Shown here: positions 52,701 to 61,959 of the stretch, in pieces | How the letters are laid out: every line of letters begins with the position of its first letter | How positions within the stretch are numbered: position 1 is the stretch's first letter | Position numbers and translations under genes: made by a program | Notes under the pieces: model-generated | Seen by the model: only the letters and a program-made list of their open reading frames with translations | What the model was told of the DNA's origin: nothing | Database searches by the model: none | Assembly: GCA_903772945.1 (NCBI GenBank) | Contig: CAICTM010000184.1 | Span: 33,225 to 97,224 of the forward strand | Length of the DNA stretch: 64,000 nucleotides | Source of the DNA: Seminavis robusta | Lineage: Eukaryota; Bacillariophyta; Bacillariophyceae; Naviculales; Naviculaceae | Direction of reading: 5' to 3'

Positions 52701-53617
52701 GGGATTAGTGGGTGCCGTCTCCTCGGTACTAGGCTGGCACCTGACTGCCAGTATCGGTGGAGCAGACATGCCTGTTGTGATCACGGTGCTTAACTCCTAC
52801 TCTGGATGGGCACTCGTTGCAGAAGGATTCCTTTTGGGAAATCCCCTCCTGGCACAAGTTGGTGCTCTGATCGGTTTCTCTGGTGCTATCCTCACGTGGA
52901 TCATGTGTGAAGCAATGGGAAGAGACATTGTGTCTGTCATTCTTGGTGGCGCCGGAACAGTAGTTGCAGCCCCAACAGGGGAGGTTCTTGATATCTACAA
53001 GGGCGAAGCCAAGACGACAACTGTAGACAGAGTCAAGGATGCATTGATGGAGGCCAAGACGATTGTTATCACACCAGGATACGGATTGGCTGTTGCTCAG
53101 GCACAATTCGCGGTCGCCGAGATTGCTAAGAAGCTCAAGGCCATGGGCAAAGACGTCAAGTTTGGAATTCACCCAGTTGCCGGCAGAATGCCAGGTCAGC
53201 TCAACGTGCTTCTTGCTGAGGCTGGTGTACCATACGACATGGTGTTTGAAATGGAAGAAATCAATGATGACTTTGAAGGTAAGCAGTACGGTAGTGGCGA
53301 AAGCAGATTGTGTGGTGCTTCTCTTGTGTCTAACGGATGATCTTTGCAACCGTGCTTCAGATGTTGACGTTACGCTTGTCATTGGTGCATCGGACACAGT
53401 ATCTAGTGCAGCCGAAGACGATCCAAGCTGTAGCATTTATGGAATGCCAGTCCTACGTGTTTGGAAGGGCAAGAACGTGATCGTCATGAAGAGGTCTCTC
53501 GGCAACACAGGTTATGCTGGTATGCAGAACCCGATTCTGTTCAAAGACAACTCGGATGTGCTTCTTGGAGATGCCAAGGACACATGCGATGCGCTCCTAC
53601 GCGCGGTTTCGGAGTAA
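49726..53617 (+). CDS. NNT: Proton-translocating NAD(P) transhydrogenase, fused alpha-beta, plastid-type presequence (7 exons)
   Basis: Exons 49726-50074, 50179-50567, 50656-50688, 50777-51220, 51318-52462, 52548-53278 and 53361-53617 give 1115 aa. The enzyme moves hydride between NADH and NADP+ and couples it to proton flow. Order: domain I ([24 protein letters not shown]-site [11 protein letters not shown] on the 33-nt exon 3; [14 protein letters not shown]), a membrane domain of about 13 helices, then the NADP-binding domain III ([60 protein letters not shown]). The start [16 protein letters not shown] then FSS is a signal peptide with Phe after the cut, which points to the plastid; animal NNT is mitochondrial. 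Fusion in alpha-beta order is as in animals. Confidence 0.93.
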
Positions 53618-53981
53618 GGCTTACGAAAGAGATGTACAGCAGTAGACTGGTGGCTTTCTTTTAAATTATCTAGAGCTAGTGATCAATTCTTGCAAAGTGC
53701 AACCCTTCGCCTGTACCGAAGGTTTTCCATGTCCTCAATCACCCGCATTCCAACCATCTTAACAAGCGATCGAATGCAGGGTTCGGTGATTCTCCTGTTC
53801 CGAAGTAGTATGCCTCGTTGGGATAGTTGGGATCATAATGATGCGCAGTCGAAGCACCCATTCACACTCCAGTTGTCGTGGCAGTGACGAAGCTCTACTA
53901 ATATTCCGAAGAAGCATCTAGGTTTGTTTACATTGCTTTACGCATGAAAATGAAGGTCTATACCTGGTAGTAGAATGCCGA
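53618..53981. other. Convergent intergenic region
   Basis: A 364-bp stretch between converging transhydrogenase and Tic22 genes. Nothing is recognised. Confidence 0.4.
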
Positions 53982-55247
53982 TTAGCTCACGTCATCCAAA
54001 GTAGCACCACCCATGGAAGCCATGCCACCTCCTGTAGGCTGGGGTGCAACAGGTTCACCTGGGCCACCTCCTTGTCCATTGGGCATTCCTGGAACCAACA
54101 CCACGTTGCGCCAGTCGACCTCCGACTCCTGCTGCATCAGGTCGACCAACTCATGGAGCGACATGAGATTGATGGCAGGTTCTACGCCCTGCAGTTCGGG
54201 TGACGCTGTGGACATGAATTGTTGCCAAGTTCCGACCATGTTTTGCAGACTAAAGTACATGGGGAGCATTGTGATGGCTTCACCTTCATCGCCATCCTCG
54301 GGTTTCTTTTGCATGCGCATTTGAGCAATTGTGAAAACGGGGATTTCATTGTACGACGAGTTGAATTTGGGTGCCTCTTGCATAGCCCTCTGAAGGGTCT
54401 CCTGGGCAATTTCTGGCGTCATGCCTTCATCCTTCAGTTTTTCGCCATCTTCGGGCTTCATTGTCAAAAGCATGCGTGCTCCTAGCAGATCTCTGGAATC
54501 GGGCACCAAACGGTATTCCACTCCTGTTGCAGTTGTGCCTTCGCTATCTCCAGGTGCCTTAAGCTGAGTCGAAAGAAAGAGAGAAGGTCAGAAATGTTAC
54601 TCTTTTTGAACGACCATTTTGGCCAGAAATAACGACAGTGCACTCACAGTCACTTCCTTATCCGCTCCAGATTGCAACAAGCCAAACCAGATTTTGCCAA
54701 GAGAAAATGCAGAGACCTTCAAGTCCATATCCGAGTTGGTTCCCTTCAACTGCTGCAGGGTAGCATTCGCCTGCATGGGGGAAAGGAAGAAGTAGAAGAC
54801 ACTTGTGTCGTTGTCGGGTTTGAGAACAACTCCAGATCCTTGAGAATCCGTCACAGCAAAGACAGGAATGTGTTCGAGCCAATCTTCGATTTCACCCTGC
54901 GTCATGGCAGGGAATTTTTGCCTGTCGCCATCAGCAGCCACGGCTTCCCTGGAAACAGACAAAAACGATCACAAGAAAAGAAACTTGAGGGGTAAGAAAA
55001 CGAGACATGGGAGAACAAGCTGAGGATACCCCAGCTGTCAATGATAAAACTTGATTTTAGCTCAACGATCAACTGCGATGCGACGTTGGACTCACTTCTC
55101 TTGATCTTTTCCTCCAAACAGTCCACCTCCTCGGGGAATCCCAAAAAGGGAATTGGACGCACCAAGTCCTCTGGAAAAGGGTGTTCCTCCCACAACAGAG
55201 GAGAACCCCGCAGCCAAGAGCATACAGCTCAGCAGAAACGACCTCAT
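53982..55247 (-). CDS. TIC22: Tic22-family plastid import protein (3 exons)
   Basis: Exons 55096-55247, 54648-54948 and 53982-54563 join in phase to 344 aa. Tic22 proteins are chaperone-like soluble proteins between the envelope membranes that help move preproteins to the Tic channel. Two tandem alpha/beta modules are visible: IPVFAVTDSQGSGVVLKPDNDTSVFYFFLSPMQANATLQQLK with LGKIWFGL after it, and IPVFTIAQMRMQ, ITMLPMYFSLQNMVGTWQQFM with a MSLHELVDLMQQ after it. The N-terminus (MRSFLLSCMLLAAGFSSVVGG) is a signal peptide, then a Gly/Ser/Arg-rich stretch, as needed for a secondary plastid. The tail is Gly/Pro/Met-rich. The first exon is short and easily missed. Confidence 0.82.
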
Positions 55248-55689
55248 TTTCAAGGCTATTCCTTTGCTTTTGTAACAGAGAAAAGTATGACAGCAGCTAC
55301 CGGTATGACAACCTCTGAATGCAACGATGAGCTATGCAACGTGTAATGTTTGGGGAAACCTAGCCTTTCGCCTTCCTTTGAACGAAGTCAGATCACCATC
55401 CATCATGGATCGAGAAAGCGTGGTCCACGGACGCGGCCTCAGAGTGACACGTGGAATCAAAAAATGAGGCGATGCCATGTTGAACTCCATAAAGCAGCAA
55501 AGATGGTTGCAACTGGCTTCGGAATAATCATGGAAGATACTAGACTAGCTAGAAGTGTTGCTTCCATTCGGCAGAAAGCGATGAAACGGAGCGGCCTGTA
55601 CCGGTGTCCTCAATACACCCACGCTGTCTAGCTAGCACTACTAGTAGACTTGATGTCACTTACTACCTGGCTAGCTAATATTTGCAGGT
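55248..55689. other. Spacer between Tic22 and SET genes
   Basis: It holds the Tic22 promoter and the 3' end of the SET gene. A 93-aa plus frame at 55350 has no family features. Confidence 0.35.
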
Positions 55690-57825
55690 CTACCCAAGAG
55701 AATGATCCGGACAAGGGTCATCTCGTATGGTAAACAACGGAGTCATGTTCCGAAGATCCTCGTATTCTCGTGCCGCCGAGAAGGAGACTCCTCGCAAGAC
55801 CTCCAAAGCTTGCATTTCGGACAGCTGCAAATGCGCCGCGGTCCACTCTCTGCTTTGAAAGGACTTGCGGTTGAGTCTGGCTACTTTGTCTTCCATATCT
55901 GCCATGGGAATATCAAATCGTTGCAGCGCTTCCGTGGCAAGCCGCGCCAGACAAAAGTGAGTTCGAAACTCCAATGCCGCTGCAGGGCTGTCCCGTTCCG
56001 TAGATTCGTCCAGTTGAGATTCCAACAGAAACGAATTGTTTTGGAGATTTTCTTGCAAAATCTGCACTGCAGTTCCGTCATAGTCCTCGTGTGTCAAGGC
56101 AATGACCCGACACGTAGCCGCAACCAACTGGTACTCTTTGCGATGAAAGAATTTGACATTGCGCGTGGAGAGTTTGGGTGGTGCGTACGTAATGACCATG
56201 TTGCTAGCCCTTGCCGGTAAGGATTCGGGGGCGCGAGGGAGCAGGACCAACTGCCACCGTTTGGAGTGATTGGCAATCCTTGCCAAGTGTTGTATTTTGA
56301 GTCGTTTGAGTTTCTGTGCCTCCTTCAAGTACTCGTTAGCACTGTCCTGTGTGGATGGTGGTGGTATGCACTGCTCGTACCCGTCATCAAATCGTAAGTA
56401 CTGCTGTACGGCCGTTGCCTGTTTCTCAAGAGCCCTCCGTAGTCCTTCAGACAGGGACCCTGGTGTTCGACGAAAGGGAAGATATGAGAATTGTTGTTTC
56501 AGGTCCAAGTCCATGAGTCGATGATGTGTGGCCAAGAGTGCCTGGGAGTAGCCACTCCCATCACCATTGACAAATCCGAATTTTCCAAACAAATGGGCAT
56601 CCGTATACTTTCCGTAAGAGTCAATGATTTCTTGCCCCGGCGCGATGTGATCGGTTGCTTGGATGACGAATGCCCCGTTTCGAAGCTGATACTCGACGTT
56701 AGGTTTTGCATGATGATCGTAAAAGTCTAGAATGGGAACCATGGCATAAGAACCTCTCTCGAGATCCAGTCCAAACTCTTGTTGATAGTACAGCAATTCC
56801 TCCTGTGTCAAGACGGACGAGGATTCAGGACTATTATTGTTGGCATCTTCTGCAACTGGCAGTGGACCTGTGCCAAAACTTCGACTCAAGACAAGCGTAC
56901 GAAAGCGGTAATAGTCTTGTTCGCTGACTGGCAGCTTGGTTGGTTGCAAGCGTTCGGAAAACGCTTGATATTCCGACTTGACCATGTCTCGATATGCCTT
57001 GGCAACTCCAAATGCGGCAGAACGATTGGGTATCAACTGATTGAGTTCCGTGTCGTTCATGAAAATGGGGTGAAACCTCTCTAGGTCTTTTACTGTGGGC
57101 AAACACTCCAGTAAGTACTGTCGTAACAGCGCTGGTAATGGGGTTGTCATTGATGTTGTTTGGAATTTAGAAATGCTGTCAATACTCGTCGATTCTGTGC
57201 CATCTGTTGCTGTTGCTGTCAGGTCACGATGCAACAATGCCAAGTAGAGAGCCAGATAGGCGGCTCGATCGACTGGATTTCCCGTTTGCCGATGCTTGGC
57301 TCCTCCTTGTAGATTGTCGCGAATCCAATCGTTCCGCAACGCATCCAAGTCCCAAATTTGCAGAGATCGAGGAATTTCCAAAATCCGTTCCCCTCGTGAG
57401 ATTTGTCGAATGGCCATTTGTGTTCTCCGACGAGGCACCAAGGATGGATGGCAATAATAGGCAGCATCATTGTTGTTGTTGTTGTTGTTGTTGTTGCAAA
57501 CTTGCTGTAGAAAGGATCGAATCTGAGGATCATCGGCTGCAAACCGGACTCCATCCCAGTAATTCCAAGCCACACCCATCAGCATGGCCACGCATAGGAC
57601 ACTGGCGGCACGGACCGTCGAAGAGGACACCGATATGAACCCATACAGCTGATGAACCCATGACGAATTCAAATTCGTTTTGTGGTTGCTGTTCCGCCGG
57701 TTTTTGGGAGGTTTCTTCACGATGCTACTGCTACTACTGGAAGACACAGTATTTGTCGAAGTAGAAGCAGAGGACTCATGGATCCTCTTGCGGGAGGAGC
57801 GACCATTGTTTCTGTTGGATGTCAT
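55690..57825 (-). CDS. SET-domain protein (Rubisco LSMT/SETD-like) with membrane anchor
   Basis: A 711 aa intronless protein. A Ser/Asn-rich basic N-terminus is followed by one hydrophobic segment (VRAASVLCVAMLMGVAWNYW, about 72-91). The split SET domain runs from RQISRGERILEIPRSLQI (about 140) to the cofactor end YAMVPILDFYDHHAKPN, then GQEIIDSYGKYTDAHLFGKFGFV (about 395-420). This matches the LSMT/SETD3-6 class of protein-lysine or histidine methyltransferases, which act mostly on non-histone proteins. The usual NH of the NHxxxxN loop reads YDHHAKPN, so the first Asn is Asp. A C-terminal helical Rubisco-LSMT-like substrate lobe is plausible (about 470-690). A nine-Asn run (AAC repeat) occurs near residue 110-118. 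Target protein unknown. Confidence 0.75.
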   Translation of the reverse strand: MTSNRNNGRSSRKRIHESSASTSTNTVSSSSSSSIVKKPPKNRRNSNHKTNLNSSWVHQLYGFISVSSSTVRAASVLCVAMLMGVAWNYWDGVRFAADDPQIRSFLQQVCNNNNNNNNNDAAYYCHPSLVPRRRTQMAIRQISRGERILEIPRSLQIWDLDALRNDWIRDNLQGGAKHRQTGNPVDRAAYLALYLALLHRDLTATATDGTESTSIDSISKFQTTSMTTPLPALLRQYLLECLPTVKDLERFHPIFMNDTELNQLIPNRSAAFGVAKAYRDMVKSEYQAFSERLQPTKLPVSEQDYYRFRTLVLSRSFGTGPLPVAEDANNNSPESSSVLTQEELLYYQQEFGLDLERGSYAMVPILDFYDHHAKPNVEYQLRNGAFVIQATDHIAPGQEIIDSYGKYTDAHLFGKFGFVNGDGSGYSQALLATHHRLMDLDLKQQFSYLPFRRTPGSLSEGLRRALEKQATAVQQYLRFDDGYEQCIPPPSTQDSANEYLKEAQKLKRLKIQHLARIANHSKRWQLVLLPRAPESLPARASNMVITYAPPKLSTRNVKFFHRKEYQLVAATCRVIALTHEDYDGTAVQILQENLQNNSFLLESQLDESTERDSPAAALEFRTHFCLARLATEALQRFDIPMADMEDKVARLNRKSFQSREWTAAHLQLSEMQALEVLRGVSFSAAREYEDLRNMTPLFTIRDDPCPDHSLG

Positions 57826-58164
57826 TGTCTTTTTGTGTTTCAGTAGCTTGCTTGCGAAAGAAGGGAGAGATGAGTTAGTTACTCGGAAGGCGTGTCATTG
57901 TTGGATTGTTCGAATGAATCATTCGTCAATCGAATGTACTTCCGAATGTTCGACGCACCCATTTCAAAGCTATCCTTATTTATGCAAAAGCACGACAAAG
58001 TCTTAGGGTTAGCCTTTTTACAGCTTACCTCCTCACTATTTTCTTTGAACGGCCAAGGCAAAGACAACTCAGCTCTGCCATTGCCGCTGCCATCGTCAAC
58101 GGCATCCACCATCGTTCAGAGTAGGATAGTCAGCTAGCTAGTAGACCGTTTCGATCAATACAAG
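57826..58164. promoter_or_regulatory. Divergent promoter of SET and eL37 genes
   Basis: A 339-bp spacer between divergent genes. It has TTCGAATGAATCATTCGTCAATCGAATG-like units at 57908-57951, written here in pieces: TTCGAATGAATC, ATTCG, AATCGAATG. It probably serves both genes. Confidence 0.45.
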
Positions 58165-58606
58165 ATGGTGAGTTTCACGGGATGCTGCAGTAGTAGAATC
58201 GTGCCCATGGGTTAGAACATGCTTCCGTGGAAGGATGTTCGATGGCGGCAATTGCGGCCAATGAGGATGGAATGTGTAGTCCAAGAAACGATTTCTCACG
58301 CTCCTCTCTAACTTGCTTGATGATGAATAACAGACTAAGGGTACTACCTCATTCGGAAAGCGACACAACAAGTCACACACCAGTTGTCGTCGATGCGGCA
58401 AGGTGTCCTTCCACATCCAAAAGAAGATCTGCTCTTCTTGTGGGTACCCCTCCAAGAAAATGAGACAGTACAACTGGGGCGAAAAAGCCAAGGGTCGTCG
58501 CACAACTGGAACAGGAAGGATGCGCTACATGAAGACCATGACACGCAAGTTCAAGAATGGATTCCGAGAAGGTGGGCTGCCAAAGAAGCAAGTTCAGAGC
58601 GCTTAG
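58165..58606 (+). CDS. RPL37: 60S ribosomal protein eL37 (intron right after ATG)
   Basis: Exon 1 is only the ATG (58165-58167). A 166-nt intron (GTGAGT...ACAG) follows, then exon 2, 58334-58606. The product is 91 aa: [18 protein letters not shown], the zinc ribbon C-RRCG and CSSCGYP, then [23 protein letters not shown], and [10 protein letters not shown]. This is the highly conserved eL37 of the large ribosomal subunit, at normal length. The placement of an intron directly after the start codon is common for ribosomal protein genes and may raise expression. Ends on a cluster of basic residues and QVQSA. Confidence 0.96.
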
Positions 58607-59131
58607 AGAGACAACTACCAATAGTGGAAAAAGAGAATAAAACAGCAACAACTACCGTGACTGCTTGTATTAGCGAACACTTCCAAATACCTCAATAATA
58701 AACCTCCGTCAATGCTTCATCTATCTTCACTTTATTAGTATGCTAGCTAGTCTTTGCAGCACTATTTGCTGCTCGTAGCCAGTGCTTTGTGCCCGTCATA
58801 TTTTGATTTGCACTTTTATCTCTGGGCCATCACAAAATACTGCAGAACAAGTGCCTACGCAGGCAATGCACAAGGAGCAAACATGAATTTGGCATGCAAC
58901 CGATACACATAGGTATGCTGCAAACCATTGCATTCAGGTTTCAAGACAGCCACTACGGCGCCACACCCTTCTAACCGTTCACAAGCTAAGACTCAACTCG
59001 AAAGGAGACAAATTACTGCAGAAGATTTGACGAGGATGGTAGCGTTCTAGCTAGCTTTCACAGCAAACAAGATAGCCAGATAGGTCTAGATCAACAGAGT
59101 CAGGGATTTGCTTAGTTAGGAGCAGCTGGAT
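58607..59131. other. Convergent intergenic region
   Basis: It holds the 3' ends of eL37 and threonyl-tRNA synthetase. No gene is recognised. AATAAA-like signals occur at about 58637 and 58697. Confidence 0.4.
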
Positions 59132-61457
59132 TTACTCTTCTTTCTTTTCCGTTTCTCCCTTTGTAGTCATTTCTACTGTCTCTTGTGCACATCGACTCAT
59201 CTCATTCAACAGATCATCGACATTGAAGGAACCCATGTCTCCAAGTTGTCTGCTTCGAACTGCAAGGGTACCTGATTCCATCTCTTTTTCACCCACAACG
59301 ACAATGATTGGAACCCGTTGCTGTTCGGCATTACGAATCTGCTTTGCAAGACGTTCGTTGCCACGGTCAATCTCAACACGAAGACCCATCTTGGCAGCCT
59401 TCGCGGCAACCTCTTCACAGTAGTCCCTCACACCATCCGTAACTGGCAAGATCTTCATTTGAGTGGGGTTCAACCAAAGCGGGAAGTCTCCGGAGCAATT
59501 CTCAATCAAGATACCAAAGAAACGTTCGACCGAACCAAAGATTGCGCGATGAACCATGATGGGACGTTCACGAGTACCTTCCGCGCTGACGTATTCCAGT
59601 TCGAATCGCTCGGGAAGATTGAAATCACACTGCACTGTGGAGCATTGCCACTGACGGCCAATGGCATCACGAATCTTGAGATCAATCTTGGGGCCGTAAA
59701 AGGCACCGCCGCCCTCGTCAATGCTATAATCCCAGCCCTTGGCTTTCAGGGCTCCTTCTAGCGCTGCAGTGGCGGCGTCCCAAATCTCGTCAGATCCAAC
59801 AGCCTTTTCGGGTCGCGTAGAGAGCATGATATCGTACTTGGCAAAGCCAAATCGAGACAGGATGGTTTCGGTCAAATCAAGCACTGCTACAATCTCGTCC
59901 TGTAGTTGTTCCGGCAAGCAAAAGATGTGGGCATCATCCTGGGTGAAGCCACGAACTCTCATCAGACCATGGAGAGTTCCTGATCTCTCGTATCTGCATT
60001 GGATGATTGTTCAAGCGTTTGTGAGGGTGGGTGGTACCGGGCGACGACAATGGTGAGCTTCGTCCTTCTCGTGACCGTAACAACCGTCATCATCATCTCG
60101 CTACCAGGCAGCCAGCCTATCATACTCAAAGACGTACCTGTATACAGTCCCCAGCTCGGCCCACCGAAAGGGAAGATCACGGTAAGAGCGTAGCTCGTCC
60201 TTGTACATGAGACAATGGAACGGACAATTCATGGGTTTGATCTGGTACTGTTCATTTTCGACGTCCATCTGATCGAACATGTCGGATCTGTAGAAATCAA
60301 AGTGTCCGGAAGTCTTCCACAAGTCAATATTGGCAATGTGAGGTGAGTAGACCACATCATAGCCATCATCTACATGTGCATCTTTCCAGAAATCTTCAAT
60401 GATCCTTCGTATTTTGGATCCTTTGGGGTGCCAAAAGACAAGACCGCCCCCAGCATCCTCCTGTAAATCAAGAACAAACATTAGCATGACGCACCATGAC
60501 GGAATAAGGTTCGCAACAGCAACCACAACTACACAATGGAATGCAAGTTTTGGTTTTGAAGGATGATTGGGGAGCGTTCCTTTGATCACTCACCTGAATC
60601 GAGAAAAGATCCAGCTTCTTGCCAAGCATACGATGATCGCGCTTTTTGGCTTCTTCCAACATCTTTTTGTATTGTTTCAGTTGTCCTGGATCTTTCCAGG
60701 CAGTGGCGTAGACACGTTGCAACATTTCTCGATTTTCATCCCCACGCCAATAGGCTCCGGCCACACTTTGCAAAGCAATGGCCTTTTTGGGTAGTTTCCC
60801 CGTACTTTCCACATGAGGTCCAGCACACAAGTCCCACCATTGGTCTCCAATGTGGTAAATGGTGATGGGCTCAGTTTTAATGCCTTCCAAGATTTCGAGT
60901 TTGAATGGTTCTCCGATTTCCTCAATACGGCGTTTGGCTTCTTCGCGGCTGACTTCTTCTCTGGTAATGGGATAATTCTTGGAAACGATTTTATCCATGG
61001 CCTTTTTGATCTTTTTCAGATCCTGATCGCTGAGTTTGCGGGCTGGAATGGTTTCGCCCGTCTCGGCATCGGTGGTTTCGGGGAAGTAAAAGTCGTAGTA
61101 AAATCCATTGTCAATCCAAGGACCAATGGTCACCTGCGCCTCTTTGAAAATCTGTTGCACTGCCATGGCCATGACGTGAGCAGACGAGTGACGGATCTTG
61201 AGCAAGTCTTCATCGTTGTCGTTGTTGGGCAGTTCCTCTGGTTCCACAACTTGTGCTGCTGCTTTTGCTTCTTCGGGTGCCACAGTCGCTGAAAGATATC
61301 GGAAATGTCTGCTGGAGGGAATTGAACGACTGTTCAAGCCTGCAGTCGCCCGAGCTCCATTTGAACGGACAGCAGCGGGGACAAACGATGCAGCTCTTCT
61401 CACCACCAGGGACAATAACATCGCACCCAATGTCATGCTACTAATTTTCAAATTCAT
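59132..61457 (-). CDS. Threonyl-tRNA synthetase, cyanobacterial-type, organellar (3 exons)
   Basis: Exons 60594-61457, 60138-60460 and 59132-59993 give 682 aa. The enzyme charges tRNA-Thr. The start ([25 protein letters not shown]) is a signal peptide with an ASFVPA (ASAFAP-like) motif, so it goes to the plastid. The N-terminal TGS domain of most ThrRS is missing, and the protein begins at the editing domain (HSSAH, 90-94; WWDLCAGPH), as in cyanobacterial enzymes. Catalytic marks are the zinc ligand Cys in MNCPFHC, motif 2 around [16 protein letters not shown], His in DDAHIFC, motif 3 [18 protein letters not shown] and an anticodon-binding C-terminus. An in-frame ATG at 61721 could add 88 residues with a hydrophobic segment, perhaps for a second destination. 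Confidence 0.92.
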
Positions 61458-61959
61458 TCTGGTCGTCTGCAGGTCCAAGGAAGATCTTCTGGATGGTTTC
61501 GTGGATTTCCTTTCCTCCTCAGATACGGTAGTAGTAAGATAGCTTCTCCCAGAACGTCTGCTCAAGGGTCTCTTCAGCTTTGTACAGAAATAAAAGTCTG
61601 TCCTAACGATGAAGAATCTCCATTTGCGTTCACCCTGACGCCTTTGGAAAAGATAGTGGAAGGTGGAGAGAAGGAGACACCCTCCGGCAAACGTCAGAAA
61701 ATTAAAACAGGCAAGCTGCATAGACACTTGCAACGCCTTCGAAACGCTATATTTTTGGCCTCAATACCTTACCGGTACCGGTACCGGTACCTGTACCGGT
61801 ACTAGTAGTACGGTACGAAGGTGGTGGCGACAAGAGGAGCGAGCCAAAGAGGAGACACTGGATGGCTGGTTCGACGAACTCCCCTCTCCAGTGCGCTAGC
61901 AGCGTACAACCGCAAGCCCTCAGGGGCGTCGAAAGCCCCAAAAGTGGGCTGCAGCGGGA
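61458..61959. other. 5' region of the synthetase gene
   Basis: The frame stays open upstream of ATG 61457 to 61721. No other gene is recognised. Confidence 0.4.
61770..61816. repeat. TACCGG tandem palindromes
   Basis: A short tandem of ACCGGT/GGTACC units (TACCGG hexamer, about five copies with one variant), followed by ACTAGTAGTACGGTAC. The unit is palindromic and is seen singly in many spacers of the window. Confidence 0.7.
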
